From Lineolata rhizophorae (Eukaryota; Ascomycota; Dothideomycetes; Lineolatales; Lineolataceae): DNA of 64,000 nt. This document shows, one piece after another, positions 46,991-59,340 of the stretch. Every line of letters begins with the position of its first letter. The stretch's first letter is position 1. The stretch is from the NCBI GenBank assembly GCA_010093515.1, contig MU001672.1:592630-656629 (forward strand), written 5' to 3'. The position numbers and the translations under genes are program-made. Below the pieces are notes generated by a model that was not told where the DNA came from, searched no databases, and worked only from the letters and a program-made list of their open reading frames with translations.

Positions 46991-47980
46991 GGCAGCGGCG
47001 GCAGCGGCTGCGAGGATTGTGGTGGCGGCGATGGTTTGGGGACGGCAGACATCGTCTTGGGGCCTTATTTTGTCGCGCCCGGGGCAAAGGCTTGCTGTCT
47101 TATGACATCGTGGGCAGTGTTTACTCGGCTTAAACCCCGGATTCCTCGGTCGCCAGCCGGGCGGGAAGGAACGGAAGGTTCAGGCACCTCGCTGAGCCGA
47201 GGGCCCTGGCGCAAAGCCGAGCCTAAGCGCGCTGCCTACTACTACGTACGCATACGTAGCAGAAGGCCTTGCTCCGCCTTGCGCCGGGCCGGACAGCTTA
47301 TGTACATGCGCGCACCGGCCGGTGGTCTTCTGATCGGCCCGGCCGAAAGTCCGAAGACCTGCGAGCCCGCCAGCCTCAGTAGCGTGCGATCGAGGTACCG
47401 CCCCTCAGGGTCAGCCGAAAATGGCGCTCATCCGTCCACGAGGGGCGTTGCGGAAACCGTCTCTCTGGGTTCACTTTGGGGCTTGCGACGACGACGTTCC
47501 TGCAGATCAATGCAAGACGCTCCCAACGGTTGAGGCGACAATCTTTTAATGGCACTATATTGCTTTGAGGCGTGCTGTTGATGACATGCATCGACGCTAC
47601 AAGAAGCTAACATGGATGCGAGACCAAAGGGTGGCCATCATGGATATCTTCCCTTGTTGCCCCCAAAGACATTTGCTGGCTGATTCTGATCCATCAGCGC
47701 TTTGCCAAACTCCGGTATAGCCCGTATTGTAGGGTCCAACGCCACTCCATGCCGAGACGCTAAGAATGCTACAAAAAGCAACGAGAAGCTTTCCCACCTG
47801 GTCACAAGATAGACTGCGGGTCATCGGGATCAATGTTCGCTCAGTGTCCGAACCAACGAAAGCATGTAACCGGGTCGGAGGGAAATTTCAAAAAAAGGTA
47901 GAGGCGGCAAGAAAAAAAAAGAAAAAGGGATATGTCCAACAGGGGGCCAGTAAACGCGGTCACTTCGTCACTTCGGTGGC
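46991..47980. promoter_or_regulatory. Promoter region of the E2 gene and 3' end of the gluconokinase gene
   Basis: About 1 kb, both neighbours on the minus strand. The first part is GC-rich. An imperfect palindrome lies at 47237-47258 (TACTACTACGTACGCATACGTA), and an A-rich purine stretch at about 47885-47930. No coding sequence recognised. Confidence 0.5.
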
Positions 47981-48735
47981 TCAGTTGAACCCCCCATCCT
48001 GTGCCAGCGTGTTCATGACGGTGGCTAGCACCAATTCCTCTACCTCACTCATGCTCCCGCTAACGTCTACGCTCAATACGTCTCGTTCTTCGGGTGTGGG
48101 CGGCTCCAGGCTTCTCAATTGGCTTTGGACCATGGCGTCCTTCATGTAGTGGTTCTGCCTCGCCTTGACCCGCGCAAGCAGCGTGCCCTCATCGGCCGCT
48201 AGGTAGACAAAGTGCACGAGCACGTCGCTGTCGTTGTACGCCGCGATACGAATAACGTCGCGGTACTTGCGCTTCAGCGCGCTGCAAGTGAGGACGACGC
48301 CCGAAGCGCCCGCCTTGAGCTCCTCGAGCGATTTTTGGCGTAGGGATATCAGCCAGTCCCACCGATCGGCATCGGTGAGCGGAATACCGCTCCTCATTTT
48401 TTCGATGTTGGCTTGAGGGTGGAACTACGGGGCAGATGTTAGCCTTGGAGCCATTTTTGTGGGGTATATCCCACGCCGCCTACAGAAAAGGGGCTTCAAT
48501 GCGGGTGAGAAGGGCCGAGGGCGGATCCTTGCATTACCTCATCGCCTTCCACGTAGGGCAAAGACAGCTGGTTGGCCAGGAACTTTGCAACGGTGCTTTT
48601 GCCACAGCCCGCTGGCCCTGTGATAATCCAGATGTGACGGTGCGGGAGCCGAGTGGGCATGACGCCGTTGGTAGCTTGGGAGTTACTCATGGCAGATGGG
48701 GCAGTAAAGCGCCCATTGTGGTCGTAGGATAACAT
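47981..48735 (-). CDS. Gluconokinase
   Basis: Phosphorylates gluconate to 6-phosphogluconate, feeding the pentose phosphate pathway. Exons in coding order are 48735-48538 and 48424-47981, giving 213 residues. The P-loop GPAGCGKST lies at about 40-48, followed by VEGDEFHPQANIEKMRSGIP across the intron, the substrate-binding hallmark of the family. DADRWDWL, CSALKRKYRD and KARQNHYMKDAMVQSQLRSLE complete the set; LEPP near the end is also typical. The 35 residues before the P-loop are not conserved, and Met16 (start at 48690) or Met26 would give a more usual length, so the start is uncertain. Confidence 0.9.
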
Positions 48736-51602
48736 GATTAAATAGAGAATGAGCGGGAGGAGGTTTGTGAAGCACGAAGAATGACAACGCAGAGAGCGTT
48801 ATCCAAGGACACAGATGCAGCACAACACTGTCGTGAAAAGAGAGGTACGACAGCCGCAATGGCAACGAGGTTTGCTGACGTGAAGCAGAAATGGAAAGGA
48901 CTAGAAAGAGAAGGGAAGTGCTTCTTCACCGAAGAACCGGAACGATCATGCGAGGGCAGACGGAGCCACAGCAGCGGACCGGGACGAAGCAACTGGGCTA
49001 AGTTTGTTTTAAGTACTACCGGGTCAGTCGAGATGGACAGGTACGGGTGAGACGGGATGCTCGAAGCGTGGGCACACGAGCACGGGCGGTTGCAGCCATA
49101 TATAGCTAACGGGAACGCAAACGGGAGCCATGCTGAAGGAGTCAAGTGAAGCGTTCAAATGCCGCGCAGGGCCAGGGACGGGGCAGGCGGAAGGCGGTAT
49201 GGAAAATGGCTACAAGCCCTAAATTGGGCCGAAAGTGACGATGGGGCGCTTGATGTCACGCACCAACCGCACCCCATGCCGGGGCCGGTGGGACGCGCTG
49301 GACGGCTGGCCACGCGGATGCCCCGGCCGGCGCAGCAGAGCCCGACGAGAGGCGGCGAGCCGGCGAATGGCAGCGCCCGGGGGGGCGCGGCCGGCAGGGC
49401 GGGCCAGGCTGGGTCCGGGGCCAGCCAGACTGGGGAGCCAGCGCCCGGATGGGGCGCGAGGGGGTGGGTGTTTAGCGGGGGCCGAAGGGGGTGGGAGAGG
49501 GGTGAGGGGGGGCGGCCGCGGCTGGCTGGCGTGGGGGGTCGAGTGCTCACGGCGACGCAGATGGGAAATAGCGGGCGCTTTTGGCGGCCGCGGCGGCGGT
49601 TCGCAGCGCAGGCGTGCCTGCGCCCACTTGAATGGCGGGAAAAAAGACCGCGCCGACTCCCCCGCACTGCCGCGTCCGTCCAGCGCGGCCGCCCGCCAGG
49701 CACGGCGGCAGGGCGCGCTCGCTCTGCCTCCCGCAGCGCTGACCGACCGTTCGCACCTGCGCTGCGCATCACGAGGCCCGCTGCCCCGGGGGCACCGCGT
49801 CCGCCGTGCCGCCCCGCCCGCGACCGAGGCCCGGAGCCCTGCCCGCAGTCGTGCCCAACCGTCGGCGCCATCGGCCGCGCGAGGGGTGCTTTCGCCTGGT
49901 TGCCCGCGTTCGCGCCGTGGCGATTTCGAGCTGTCAGACGTAGTAGGTTGCGCCGGCATGCGGTCCGGCCGTCTCGGCCAGAGCCCGGCCACCGCCTCGG
50001 CCGCAAGCGTGGGGGTCGCCGCGCTGATGTCTCGCGGGCCCGACGTCCAGTCCGCGGCGGCGGGTGTCGGGTGTGAACCTACCCCAAAAGGGTCTTCCTC
50101 AGCGCTCGAGGAGGCTCCCCGGGACCGATCCGCTCCAGGAAGTTCGGCTCGGCATGCCTCTTTGCTGGGGCGACTCCCGCCACGACTTGTTGCGCTCGTC
50201 ACATCCTCTGCGTCGGCCTGTCTGTTCACCCCATCCCGGGGCCGGCATCGGCATAGTGACTGATCGCTGCTCGCCCTTCCCCTTGAGAGCAACACAAGGC
50301 ACGAAAAATTGTCGCACGCCAACGCAGCCAGACCAAGGTCTCCTCGTGCGCGACTCTTGCATCTGCCGCAAGATGCGGATGACCTGGCAGGACGAGCCGG
50401 CGGATCCTCACGCGGCGTGTGGAGAAGTCCCGTCAGCATCCCCGCAAAATGCTGCAGGAGATCACGGGCTCCTCCATGCTCCACGCCCTGTTGATGCCCA
50501 TTCGAAATCGAAATGGTGAGTTCGTGCAATGGCCGTCTAGTTTCGACCGGGGGTTGCGACAACTTCGAACGGAGAGGTAGCACGGAATGGGTTTGCGACT
50601 CGAGACCGTTAAACCAAGTCGTTTGCTGCCCCCTCCCCCCCTACAAATGCCCCCGACTTTGGTCTCTTTTCTGGGGTTGACGAAAAAAAAAAAAGAGCGG
50701 GATAATTACGACTGCACGACAGGTCACAACACATTGTGGCTGTCCCGGCACTGCGGCAATCGCGCGATTGACGAATCCGCTGCCTTGGACACGCGTTTAA
50801 GCTCCTAGCCTTTTCCCCTTCCCTTATTGTTTGACATCTTCACGACTCGAAGAGAAAGGACTTACTCGCGTAACATGCCGACGGGTTGGGGCGTGAGCGA
50901 CGCGACCAGTCACACTTCATAGGCCCAACGCGGGGAACCTCAGCCGATTTCCTAGCTGTCACTCCGTACTGTAGTTTCTCTTGTTTGCTTTTCGTCTGTT
51001 CCACTTTGGCCCCCTTGCTGCCGCGTACTCATTTCCTGCTGGTGAGGCCTTGATAGGTGCTGCTGTTGCCGTTTCGGGCCGAGCAGGTGAAAAATTTCTC
51101 CCCTGCCCTAGAGGCCCCGTCAGATGCAGCAGCCAATGGGCGATGAAATCGAGTAAGAAAAATGCATGTTCCACGGCCACGACGGTTTCCGCGGCGCACA
51201 GAGCTGAGACTGTCAAAAGATGCTTCGCTATGACATGTTGTCTTGGCGAGAGCCGCACGGCGTCGGCTGATTCGCGGGGTTGCAGGTTCGCGGAACTCGG
51301 GTCGCGCGCGTGATTCCCGTGATGTTGGCCCGCTGCGGAGCCGTGATGGTCGCTTGGCGCCATGTTATGTAAGCCGTAATATTGCCCTTCGCTTCCGTAG
51401 CGTACTCGGCTAGGCTTCCAGGCAGCGTCGCGGACGAACACCGATGTGCAACCTGCCGCAAGAGCTGTTGGAGTTTTGCCGCATAGGAGGAGCCCTCTAC
51501 GGCGATATCGGCAGCTTCACTACCACACCCGCGGTCTCGATTTTTTACCTCCACGGCTAGCCATCGCCACGGGCACTAATCGCGGGCCCACGTCTACCCA
51601 GC
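48736..51602. promoter_or_regulatory. Long divergent intergenic region, gluconokinase (-) and VPS26 (+), with GC-rich island
   Basis: 2.9 kb without a recognisable gene. From about 49150 to 50150 the DNA is extremely GC-rich, and ORFs of 300-450 codons overlap on both strands. Their translations are mostly Arg, Pro, Ala and Gly with no domain, which marks them as by-products of composition. The part from about 51380 to 51602 should be the VPS26 leader. Confidence 0.55.
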
Positions 51603-52856
51603 ATGGCATACTTTTTCGGCACACCGCTCGACATCGACATTGTGCTCGAGGACACGGACGAGCGTGCTATGGTCGATGTCAAACTCGACAAGAATCGGCG
51701 AGAAAAAGTTCCCCTGTATATGGATGGCGAGTCAGTCAAGGGTCAAGTCACGGTTCGACCAAAGGATGGCAAGAGGCTCGAGCACACTGGTATCAAAGTG
51801 CAGTTCATTGGCACCATTGGTCAGCCTATCCCATGCTTTATGCGGTCCAGTTTAGCAGCACACTCTTGTGGTTGGACACCATATTACTGAGGCAGAAAGC
51901 TAACATGACCTGTGCTGCATAGAAATGTTCTTTGACCGCGGCAATCACTACGAGTTTCTGAACCTTGGTCAGGAGCTTGCAGCGCCCGGCGACCTCCAGC
52001 ATCCTCAGACTTATGACTTCAATTTCAAGAACGTCGAGAAACAATACGAGTCATATAATGGCATCAACGTCCGTCTGCGGTACTTTGTGCGGGTCACAGT
52101 ATCGCGCCGTATCCAGGACTGTGTGCGCGAGAAAGATATCTGGGTGTACTCCTACCGGATACCGCCGGAGACGAACAACTCTATCAAGATGGATGTTGGC
52201 ATCGAGGACTGCCTGCACATTGAGTTCGAGTACTCCAAATCCAAGTACCACCTGAAGGACGTAATTGTTGGGCGGATATATTTCCTGCTCGTACGGTTAA
52301 AGATCAAACACATGGAACTCTCAATCATCCGGAGAGAGACAACGGGAGCCGCCCCAAATCAGTACAATGAAAGCGAAACTCTAGTTCGATTTGAGGTATG
52401 CACTAGTCCCGTACATGGACCCTTTCAAGTTCGCACAGAACTAACCCGAGTCCAGATAATGGACGGATCGCCGTCCCGAGGTGAGCAGCCTGGCTTTCTA
52501 TTCTGATAACATGCAACGCCCAGTGCAATTAACCAAGTGAACAGGTGAAACTATTCCAATCAGGCTTTTCCTTGGTGGATTCGACTTGACGCCAACGTTC
52601 CGCGAGGTGAACAAGAAGTATTCGACGCGGTACTACCTCAGCTTAGTGCTCATTGACGAAGGTACGTGTACGAATGCATGCAACGCATGTTCTCTTCTGC
52701 ATACGAACGACTAGTGTCCCGGCGTTGCTTGGCTCACAGCACTTGTTTGCAGACGCGAGGCGCTACTTCAAGCAGTCCGAGATCGTTCTATTCCGGCAGG
52801 CACCCGAAGGCCTGGCCGCGGCTCAGGCGCAGAACCAACAAATTCAACAATCATAG
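51603..52856 (+). CDS. VPS26: VPS26, retromer subunit
   Basis: Arrestin-fold subunit of the retromer, which returns receptors from endosomes to the Golgi together with Vps35 and Vps29. Exons 51603-51819, 51923-52395, 52456-52480, 52545-52661 and 52753-52856 give 311 residues. It begins MAYFFGTPLDIDIVLED as expected. Family marks are GTIEMFFDRGNHYEF across the first intron, LAAPGDL, YDFNFKNVEKQYESYNGINV, LRYFVRVTV, GIEDCLHIEFEYSKSKYHLK and IPIRLFLGGFDLTPTFREVN, then KYSTRYYLSLVLIDEDARRY across the last intron. Exon 3 is only 25 bases. The C-terminal tail is short and Gln-rich. Whole. Confidence 0.95.
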
Positions 52857-55800
52857 TACGATACGTGCATGACCTGCGAGCATCATGAGAGAGTTGCTTC
52901 GGTCGGTAAGAGCCGATGTCTACCTTTAGAAGTGTCATCGGTAAAAGGCCTTTTAGCGAGAGTACATTAATGTGGACTGCTGGCCAAATAACATGGGATA
53001 GTCGCTAGGTATCATGCCTCGTGCCCGGCATTTGGAGAACCAACTGTTTCATCAAGCCCGGCTCTTAATGGACGGACAGACAGCCGCTCGCTTGCAGATC
53101 AGCGCCGCAGCTCGGGAGAGTGTCGGCGGCATGTACGAAAGGCTAGGCGCAGAAGCAAAAGGCCTTTTGGAAGGATCAAACGTGCAGCATGCAGCGTGTT
53201 GTTTGCTTTGTGGAAGAGACGAAACCCTTGGTTCGGGCTACGTGCAAATTAGGAGAGGGTCCGGTTCGGGGACGTCGGACGTCCTGGCTAGCCCCTCTCT
53301 TTGCGGCCATACAGAATTCCTCCCCCGCGCTGCTAAGAAACTTAGTTGCAACAGCCGAACGGGATCTAGACGTGCTGTGGAGTCCCCGCGTGTGCCAATT
53401 AGCCAGCCACAGTCGCTTTTCCATTGCCCGCCTTGAGCAAACAATCCCTCCCCAACTTTCGCCAATGTTTGCTGCGCCGCGGGGTTCCTACCTCAAGCCC
53501 CCCCGACAGGCGGGAGCTCCAATATCGTACTACGTCCCCGGTGATGGCGGGTGACGATGACGCTTGCCAAGTTGTTTGCCGTCTCCCCCCCTACCCCCCT
53601 CCTCGAAAGCCCCTCCCGCTCTCCATCCTGCAGCTACCCGCTTCCTCGGCCGCCACTTAACGCATCAGCGGCCCGGGTTCTCTGGGCGAGATGCCCTGCC
53701 TAGAATAAATCGGAACATGCCGCAGGCCTTACCTGCAAGCGCCCAATTCAACCACCTCACTGCATGCACGAAATAAGCACGTGAGGAAAGAACCCATCCA
53801 TAATCTTCAGGAGGCCCCTCAGCCTTCTCCGTTTGGTGTGGCCCCTTGGACTCTTAGGAGCGCTCTAAACTGGTCCCCCGAGCGCGCGTGACCGCCTGCC
53901 TAAGGTACCCACCACCTAGGTGATCCATCGTATCCGAACGTATCCTGCGCGGCCGACCGTACCTGTACCTAGAGAGCAGGTGGCTTGTCAGCCCACGCAC
54001 AGCCGCCCTGGCCGTCCGGGGGCGGTGGACAAGGAATCTTTTGCAGAGACTTGCCGCCTTGCGACTAGACTGGGTAAGTAGGGCCGCGGGGGCGTGGCTG
54101 GATACTAAATCGAAGACGCCCACCCTGTACCATGCACCGACGGAGAAGGTAGGTGGGCGGGCCAGCGCAAGGATTGGGGCGACGTGCGTGCGATGGTGTG
54201 TGTGGCTGCGCATCGCCAGATGTTCGAGGAGGATGGGGAGGGACCAGATCGACCGAATGACGTCTTTCAGCCATGCAGACGGGCTGTTCTGCAAGGCTGC
54301 GCCTCTTTCCTTACTATTATTTTGCTTTCCTTTGTCCTTGTTTTTTCTGCTCTCCCACTATTTATTTGGTTTTTGTCATAGATAGATTATCTTGTTGCCC
54401 TAGCACCCGTGCTCGACATCTAAGACAATGCATGCAGGACCCGGATCGCCGCCTGTTGGGCGCAGATGCCAGGTTGATCTCGTCTTACTTCCCTCCTCCT
54501 TCGGTCGCCGAAATGCCGAGCGGAGAGAGGTATCTCGAATTGTAGAGAAAGGCGTGTCCTTTCCCCGCCTTCTATCTTCCTGTCCCGGTCCCGACGGGAA
54601 GCCGCAGCGCCGTTCCACATAGGTTCGATCCGCTCGCTCGCTCGCTCGGCAAGCCATGACCTGCCTAAGTCCCGTGCCGTGCGCGTGCCGACTGCCTCCA
54701 TACATACCGTTCCGTGGCGGACCGCAATGCATAGAAACTTTGGTACAAGTGGTGCCATTCGACCCGCAGCATGCATGTGATGCCAGCGTGGGCATCAGAT
54801 GGAGGCCCGCTAGTGAGAGAGTTCGGGAGGCCCCACGGTCTGCGGAGCGCGCTGGTCGCCGTACGTGTCGACTATCAACAACGAACGTGTAGCGACAGAA
54901 AAGCTGGCGCGCACGAGCGAATTGCGCAATCCAAAAGTGTGGGCCGACCGGTCCAATTCCGGCCCGTCCACACGGACGAGCCTCCGTGGAAGCTAAGCGG
55001 GCAGGAAGCATGCGGATCGGACCGCTCGCTCTGGTTTCGCACCTCCAGAATTACCCACTCGCCAGCACAGCATGGGTGGGCAAATGGAACCACGGTCCGG
55101 GTTAGGTTGCAGACCGGGCCCGCCAAGAGGCCGCGAGAAAGCGGGGTAGTTGCTCACTCCATAAGGGCACGCAGTGATGGAATGAGAGGCAGACTGACAT
55201 TAGAGCCCTTCACTATTTCCGGGCTGGGCGATTGACCTGCATGCAGTGAGATACGTTGATATGCAGCAATCAGGCGAACGCCGAATGCTTGATTACTAAT
55301 TTGAAATCTTCCTGTTCTCGCCATATATATGAAAAAGAGGAAACTTCTTCGGGGTGATGGTGTACCGAGCCCCTTGTTGTACAAGCCAACACCACAAGCG
55401 TAGATCCAGGTACGGGGATAAGAAAAAAAACAAGACGAGAAGACGAGGCGAACGAGACAACATCAACAAGTAAAAGAGAGAGAACCATTAGAGAAGTTGT
55501 CCTGAAGCTTTCCGCCTCGTCCAAATGCAGCCAGATGTGCCTCGTGACCAAAACGCTGCCCAACTCCCTTTGCGATTATCCAAACCGACATATATAGTTC
55601 ACCCCTCGCACAGCCGTCTTTGCCGAAGGTATCCCAGGTTAGGTCCGTGCTGATAGCGCCATTAAGCTTTCCGTATCCAGTCCGACAAGTACGCAATGAT
55701 GCATGTCCACCCAAAAGAAACGACAATCCAAACCAAGAAATTACGTGGACTCAATGTATGTTAAACACCGCCATGTCCATCCACAAAGCGGGAACGCGCA

Positions 55801-56168
55801 TGCAAGTCCAGAACACGCATACTTAAAGCTTTTATCCTACCTTTGCTTCCCTATTACGCGTCTCTACAACACACCGCCATCGTGAGTTAGGGAAAACAAG
55901 AGTCGTAAAAGAACAGCTACAAGGAGCAAAAGAGAGGGTAAAAAAGGAAAAAAAAAAAGTTAAGACGGGAAAAGTACATCAAAAAGGATTTCCAACGCCG
56001 CGCCACATTTAACCAATGCTTTCGACCTAGATCGTCTTAACTAGGTCAACGCAGAGATGATAAGAACAAGGGCAGGCCTCGCGTCGATAATGGGTGGTCT
56101 TCTACATGGATGGCGGTCGACCTCTCCGCTTCCGATCACAATGCGGCCTTAAACATACAAATACGATG
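52857..56168. other. 3.3 kb gene-free region downstream of the homeobox gene
   Basis: VPS26 (+) and the homeobox gene (-) end towards each other across this space. ORFs are short to moderate, overlap on several frames and show no known domain. A CGCT tetranucleotide run lies at 54630-54648. Part of it may be a long 3' untranslated region of the homeobox gene, but sequence alone does not show this. Confidence 0.5.
54630..54648. repeat. Short CGCT tetranucleotide run
   Basis: Four adjacent CGCT units plus a partial one. A minor microsatellite. Confidence 0.8.
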
Positions 56169-58832
56169 TCACTGCCGGATCGTTTGGCCGCTGTTCTCAA
56201 AATCGCGGGGTCCCGCATTGAGAAAGCTGTAACTCTTAGCCTGCTGGGGCTCTTGAGGTCGGCGAGGGGTAGGTGAGTGGCCACCGTTCGGCGGCGTGTA
56301 CTCATGGACAAAGAATTCGCCAGCGGGAGCCGTGGTCTGTGGCTGCGCCGACGTCGACACCGGTTGCGTCTCGGGGAAAGTAGGGCCCATTGCTCCGGGC
56401 ATCTGATGCTGCATCACGCCGACCCCTTCCTGCTTCATCTGCATCGGGTACTCCATTGGGTACTGGCCGTCTACAGGCATGATCGAAACGCCAAACTGCA
56501 TGCCAGGCTCGACGATATTGACATTCGACGTGTCTGGCAGGGAAGGACGACGGAATTGCGAGCTCCCTTTGGGCATCATCGGATATTCGCTCGCCATTTG
56601 CGTGCTGGCTATGCTTTGTGGCGGCTGCGTGAAGGGTACCCTTTGGAAAGTCTGTTGCGTGGGCGGAGCGGACTGGGGCGGGGTGTAATGGTAATTGTAG
56701 GCAAAGTTGGGTTGAACAATAGTCTGCTGTACAACCTGCCCGGTCTCTGCAGGCGTGCTCGGTGGCGACGCAACGTTGTTGTAAGTTCCCGAAGGTGGCA
56801 CGTCATAGGATGGCCATGATACACCAAGACCGTCATTGTCCGATGGTTCAGCTTTAACCTGCGGAGGCTTCATATCGTGGCATTGAGGCTGGTGAAAATG
56901 TCCCATTCCATTCGGCGTCAACGGCGTTGGTGGGGCAAGACTTTGAGCGGTCATAGGTAAGTTCGGACTAGACACGGCAGCTTGGTTTGAGGCATAATGG
57001 GCAAATTTCGGCGATGCCGCAGCCTCTGCAAACGAGAAGTTAAGTGGTGACCGTTGGGCAGAGCTCGATCCAGGTTTTACGATCCGTCCGTTGGAATGCG
57101 CAATGGTAGTAGTAGACCTGATGCGGCGCAGGCTCTGATCTCCTGGATCGAGGGTTTGATTGTTTCCCGGCGATACAGGCATGCCAGCACTGTATGAGGA
57201 GCTCCGCAGCGCAGCGCCGCCAATGGGGGCTGGCCGCTGCTTGTGCCTCCGAGCGGCAAGGCCACCACTGGGAGGCACCGCTAGAGGCGCCTTGAAATTG
57301 GAAGATTGACGAATATCGATCTGCTGGACGGACTCCGCGAGTGCCGACGTGGAAGAGCCGCGCCGTGAAAAGGCCTCGTCGGGGAAAACCCTCGGTTGGT
57401 CGTAGTCTGGTTCGTTAAATTGTATCTTCGGAGGATCCGAATTTGTTGAGCCCATGGTTTGACTCGACATATTGTTCAGTTGATACATCTGCGTCTGCGG
57501 GAATGTCATGTTAATTTGCCCAGAATGGCCATTGGACCATATAGAGTTCGTATCGTGAGAGACAAATGCATCATTTATTTGCGGTTGTGATGCCGTCGGC
57601 ATTGCCGTATCAGAACTTTGACCAGAGGTAGCCATGTGCGCTTGCTTAGGCTCCGACCACTCGGGGTACACAGAGTTCGTAGAGGGAGGGTCGGCGGAAG
57701 CCGAAGTTGCGTTTGAATTCGAAGGCCCAGTGGAGTACGCCGGTTCTGATACCGTAGAAGACTGACTGTCCACACCTTGGACAGGGCCGGTAGGCCCCAT
57801 TGACAGGGTTGAGTAGTCGAAGTTGGACAAATCCGTCGTGAAATTACCGGCGTAGGACTCCGACGACTGGCCCAAGTTAGATCCCGCTTGGAACTGCGCG
57901 TCCGGATGAAACTCTGGCGGGATCGACTGCTGATCGAAACCGGGAAACTGGTCCTGCGACACGTTGTAACCAGCCGAGAGAAGGTTCTCACATATCGACA
58001 CCCAGTTGGCGTTGTCACCAGATTCGGGGATCGGGTTTAACTGTGAACCGAAATCCTGAGGATTCACTAGTCCTGGGTTGGGATCGGCATTGGCGTGAAG
58101 AGCACTCTGGTCTTGGGCGAAGATTGGATGATTGAGATCGTGATTGGGCGGGAAAAGGTCCGGCGGCGGGCAGGTCTCGGCAGGCTGCTGCAGCTGTTGT
58201 TGCTGTTGCACTGGCACTTGCCGGCCTTGCTGGACTTGCTGATGCTGCTGCTGCCGCTGCTGCTCAAGTTGCTGCTGCTCAAGCTGCTGCCGTTGTTGGT
58301 TGTTATAGGCGTGCATCTGTTGCGCTTGGTACAGATTGCTGAACGCGTTCATCTGTTTCTTGATATCTTGCTTGACCTTGGCACGCCGATTTTGGAACCA
58401 GTTCTGAGGGGCACGTTAGCAACCAAAGTTCGATTGCCGATCGCATCCGTAGGACGAAAATCAAAAGTGAAGTGAAATAAGCTTTCGCAGGGCCCTTACA
58501 TTAATTTTTTCGAGTGGCACGCCAAGATTATCGGCGAAGCCCTTTTTGGTGGCCGTGCTCGGCTTCTGCTGCTGTTGAAAATGTGCCTCGAGGATATCGT
58601 GTTGTTCTTTTGTAAGTCGAGGCTTGACTTCTCCGCAGACTTTTTGAAATGAAGAGGAAGTATTACGCGGTTAGTGGGACTGAAGCGGCCAAGTGCTGGT
58701 GGTAGGCAGGACGGTTGACGAACCATTGTTGGTGGGCGGTCGCGACGGCGGAGGCGGCGGTGGTTGCGGGCGGTCGCCTCCCTGGCCGGCGGCGGCAGCG
58801 TACTTGGGCGCGGACGTGCCAAAGCGATCCAT
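56169..58832 (-). CDS. Homeobox transcription factor with polyglutamine region
   Basis: Likely DNA-binding developmental regulator; fungal homeobox proteins of this type affect conidiation and fruiting, which is family knowledge and not shown here. Exons in coding order are 58832-58724, 58639-58500 and 58403-56169, giving 827 residues. The homeodomain occupies about residues 40-99: KPRLTKEQHDILEAHFQ opens helix 1, LGVPLEKINNWFQNRRAKVK is the recognition helix region with the invariant Trp, Phe, Asn and Arg, and intron 2 falls exactly before NWFQ. The short N-terminus is Pro-rich. After the domain come a Gln-rich tract (about 105-160) and a long, low-complexity Ser/Pro/Gln region with no further domain. 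The first splice uses GTTCGT. Confidence 0.88.
58183..58303 (-). repeat. Polyglutamine-coding triplet tract
   Basis: Mixed CAG/CAA triplets on the coding strand give Gln runs broken by Leu, Glu, Arg and Val. Mixed codons limit slippage, so this tract is probably more stable than a pure CAG run. Confidence 0.8.
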
Positions 58833-59263
58833 CGTGACGGGCGCGTCTCAGGGTGCGACAGGCGCAGGCACTGGCGGTTTCGAGAGGAGAGGAGGACGGC
58901 AGCGCGCAGAAGCGGGCGTCGACGGCGACCTCTAGCAGGCCGGCGCAGCCGTCGTGGTGAGATCCACGGATGCAGTTAGGGTAAGCACTAGCCAACTGGC
59001 AGGTTGAAGATGCAAAAAGCTCCGGAAGTGAACGAGCGACAGGGCCTAGAGCATCTCGTCTGGGACCGGAAAACGGTGCGGCGCGGGCGGGGGAGGGAAC
59101 GAGAGACGGGCGCGTGCGCGCGCGAGGCGAGCGGGCGGCGGGCTAGTTAGGAGATGGCAGCTATAAAACGACGAAAAAGCGAGCGTGGATGAGGTCGGCG
59201 AGCAGGCTGAGGAGGGAAGCGAGGAGGAGGGTGGGAGGGACAGGGTGGGAATGGCGTAATAGA

Positions 59264-59340
59264 ACGGGAGTGAGAGAGTGAGAGTGAGAGTGAGAGCCGG
59301 CGAGAGCGGGAGCGAGAGCGAGAGAGCAGGAGAGAGAGGA
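59264..59340. repeat. GA-rich purine tract
   Basis: Mostly GAGA, GAGT and GAGC units on the plus strand, about 400-500 bases upstream of the homeobox start codon. Such polypurine stretches can form triplex DNA or bind GAGA-type factors; neither is shown here. Confidence 0.75.

Noticed and set aside
49219-50583. Open frame of 454 codons on the minus strand, with 305- and 342-codon frames on the plus strand in the same place
   Set aside because: Frames overlap on both strands in extremely GC-rich DNA, and the translations are Arg/Pro/Ala-rich without any domain; composition alone explains them.
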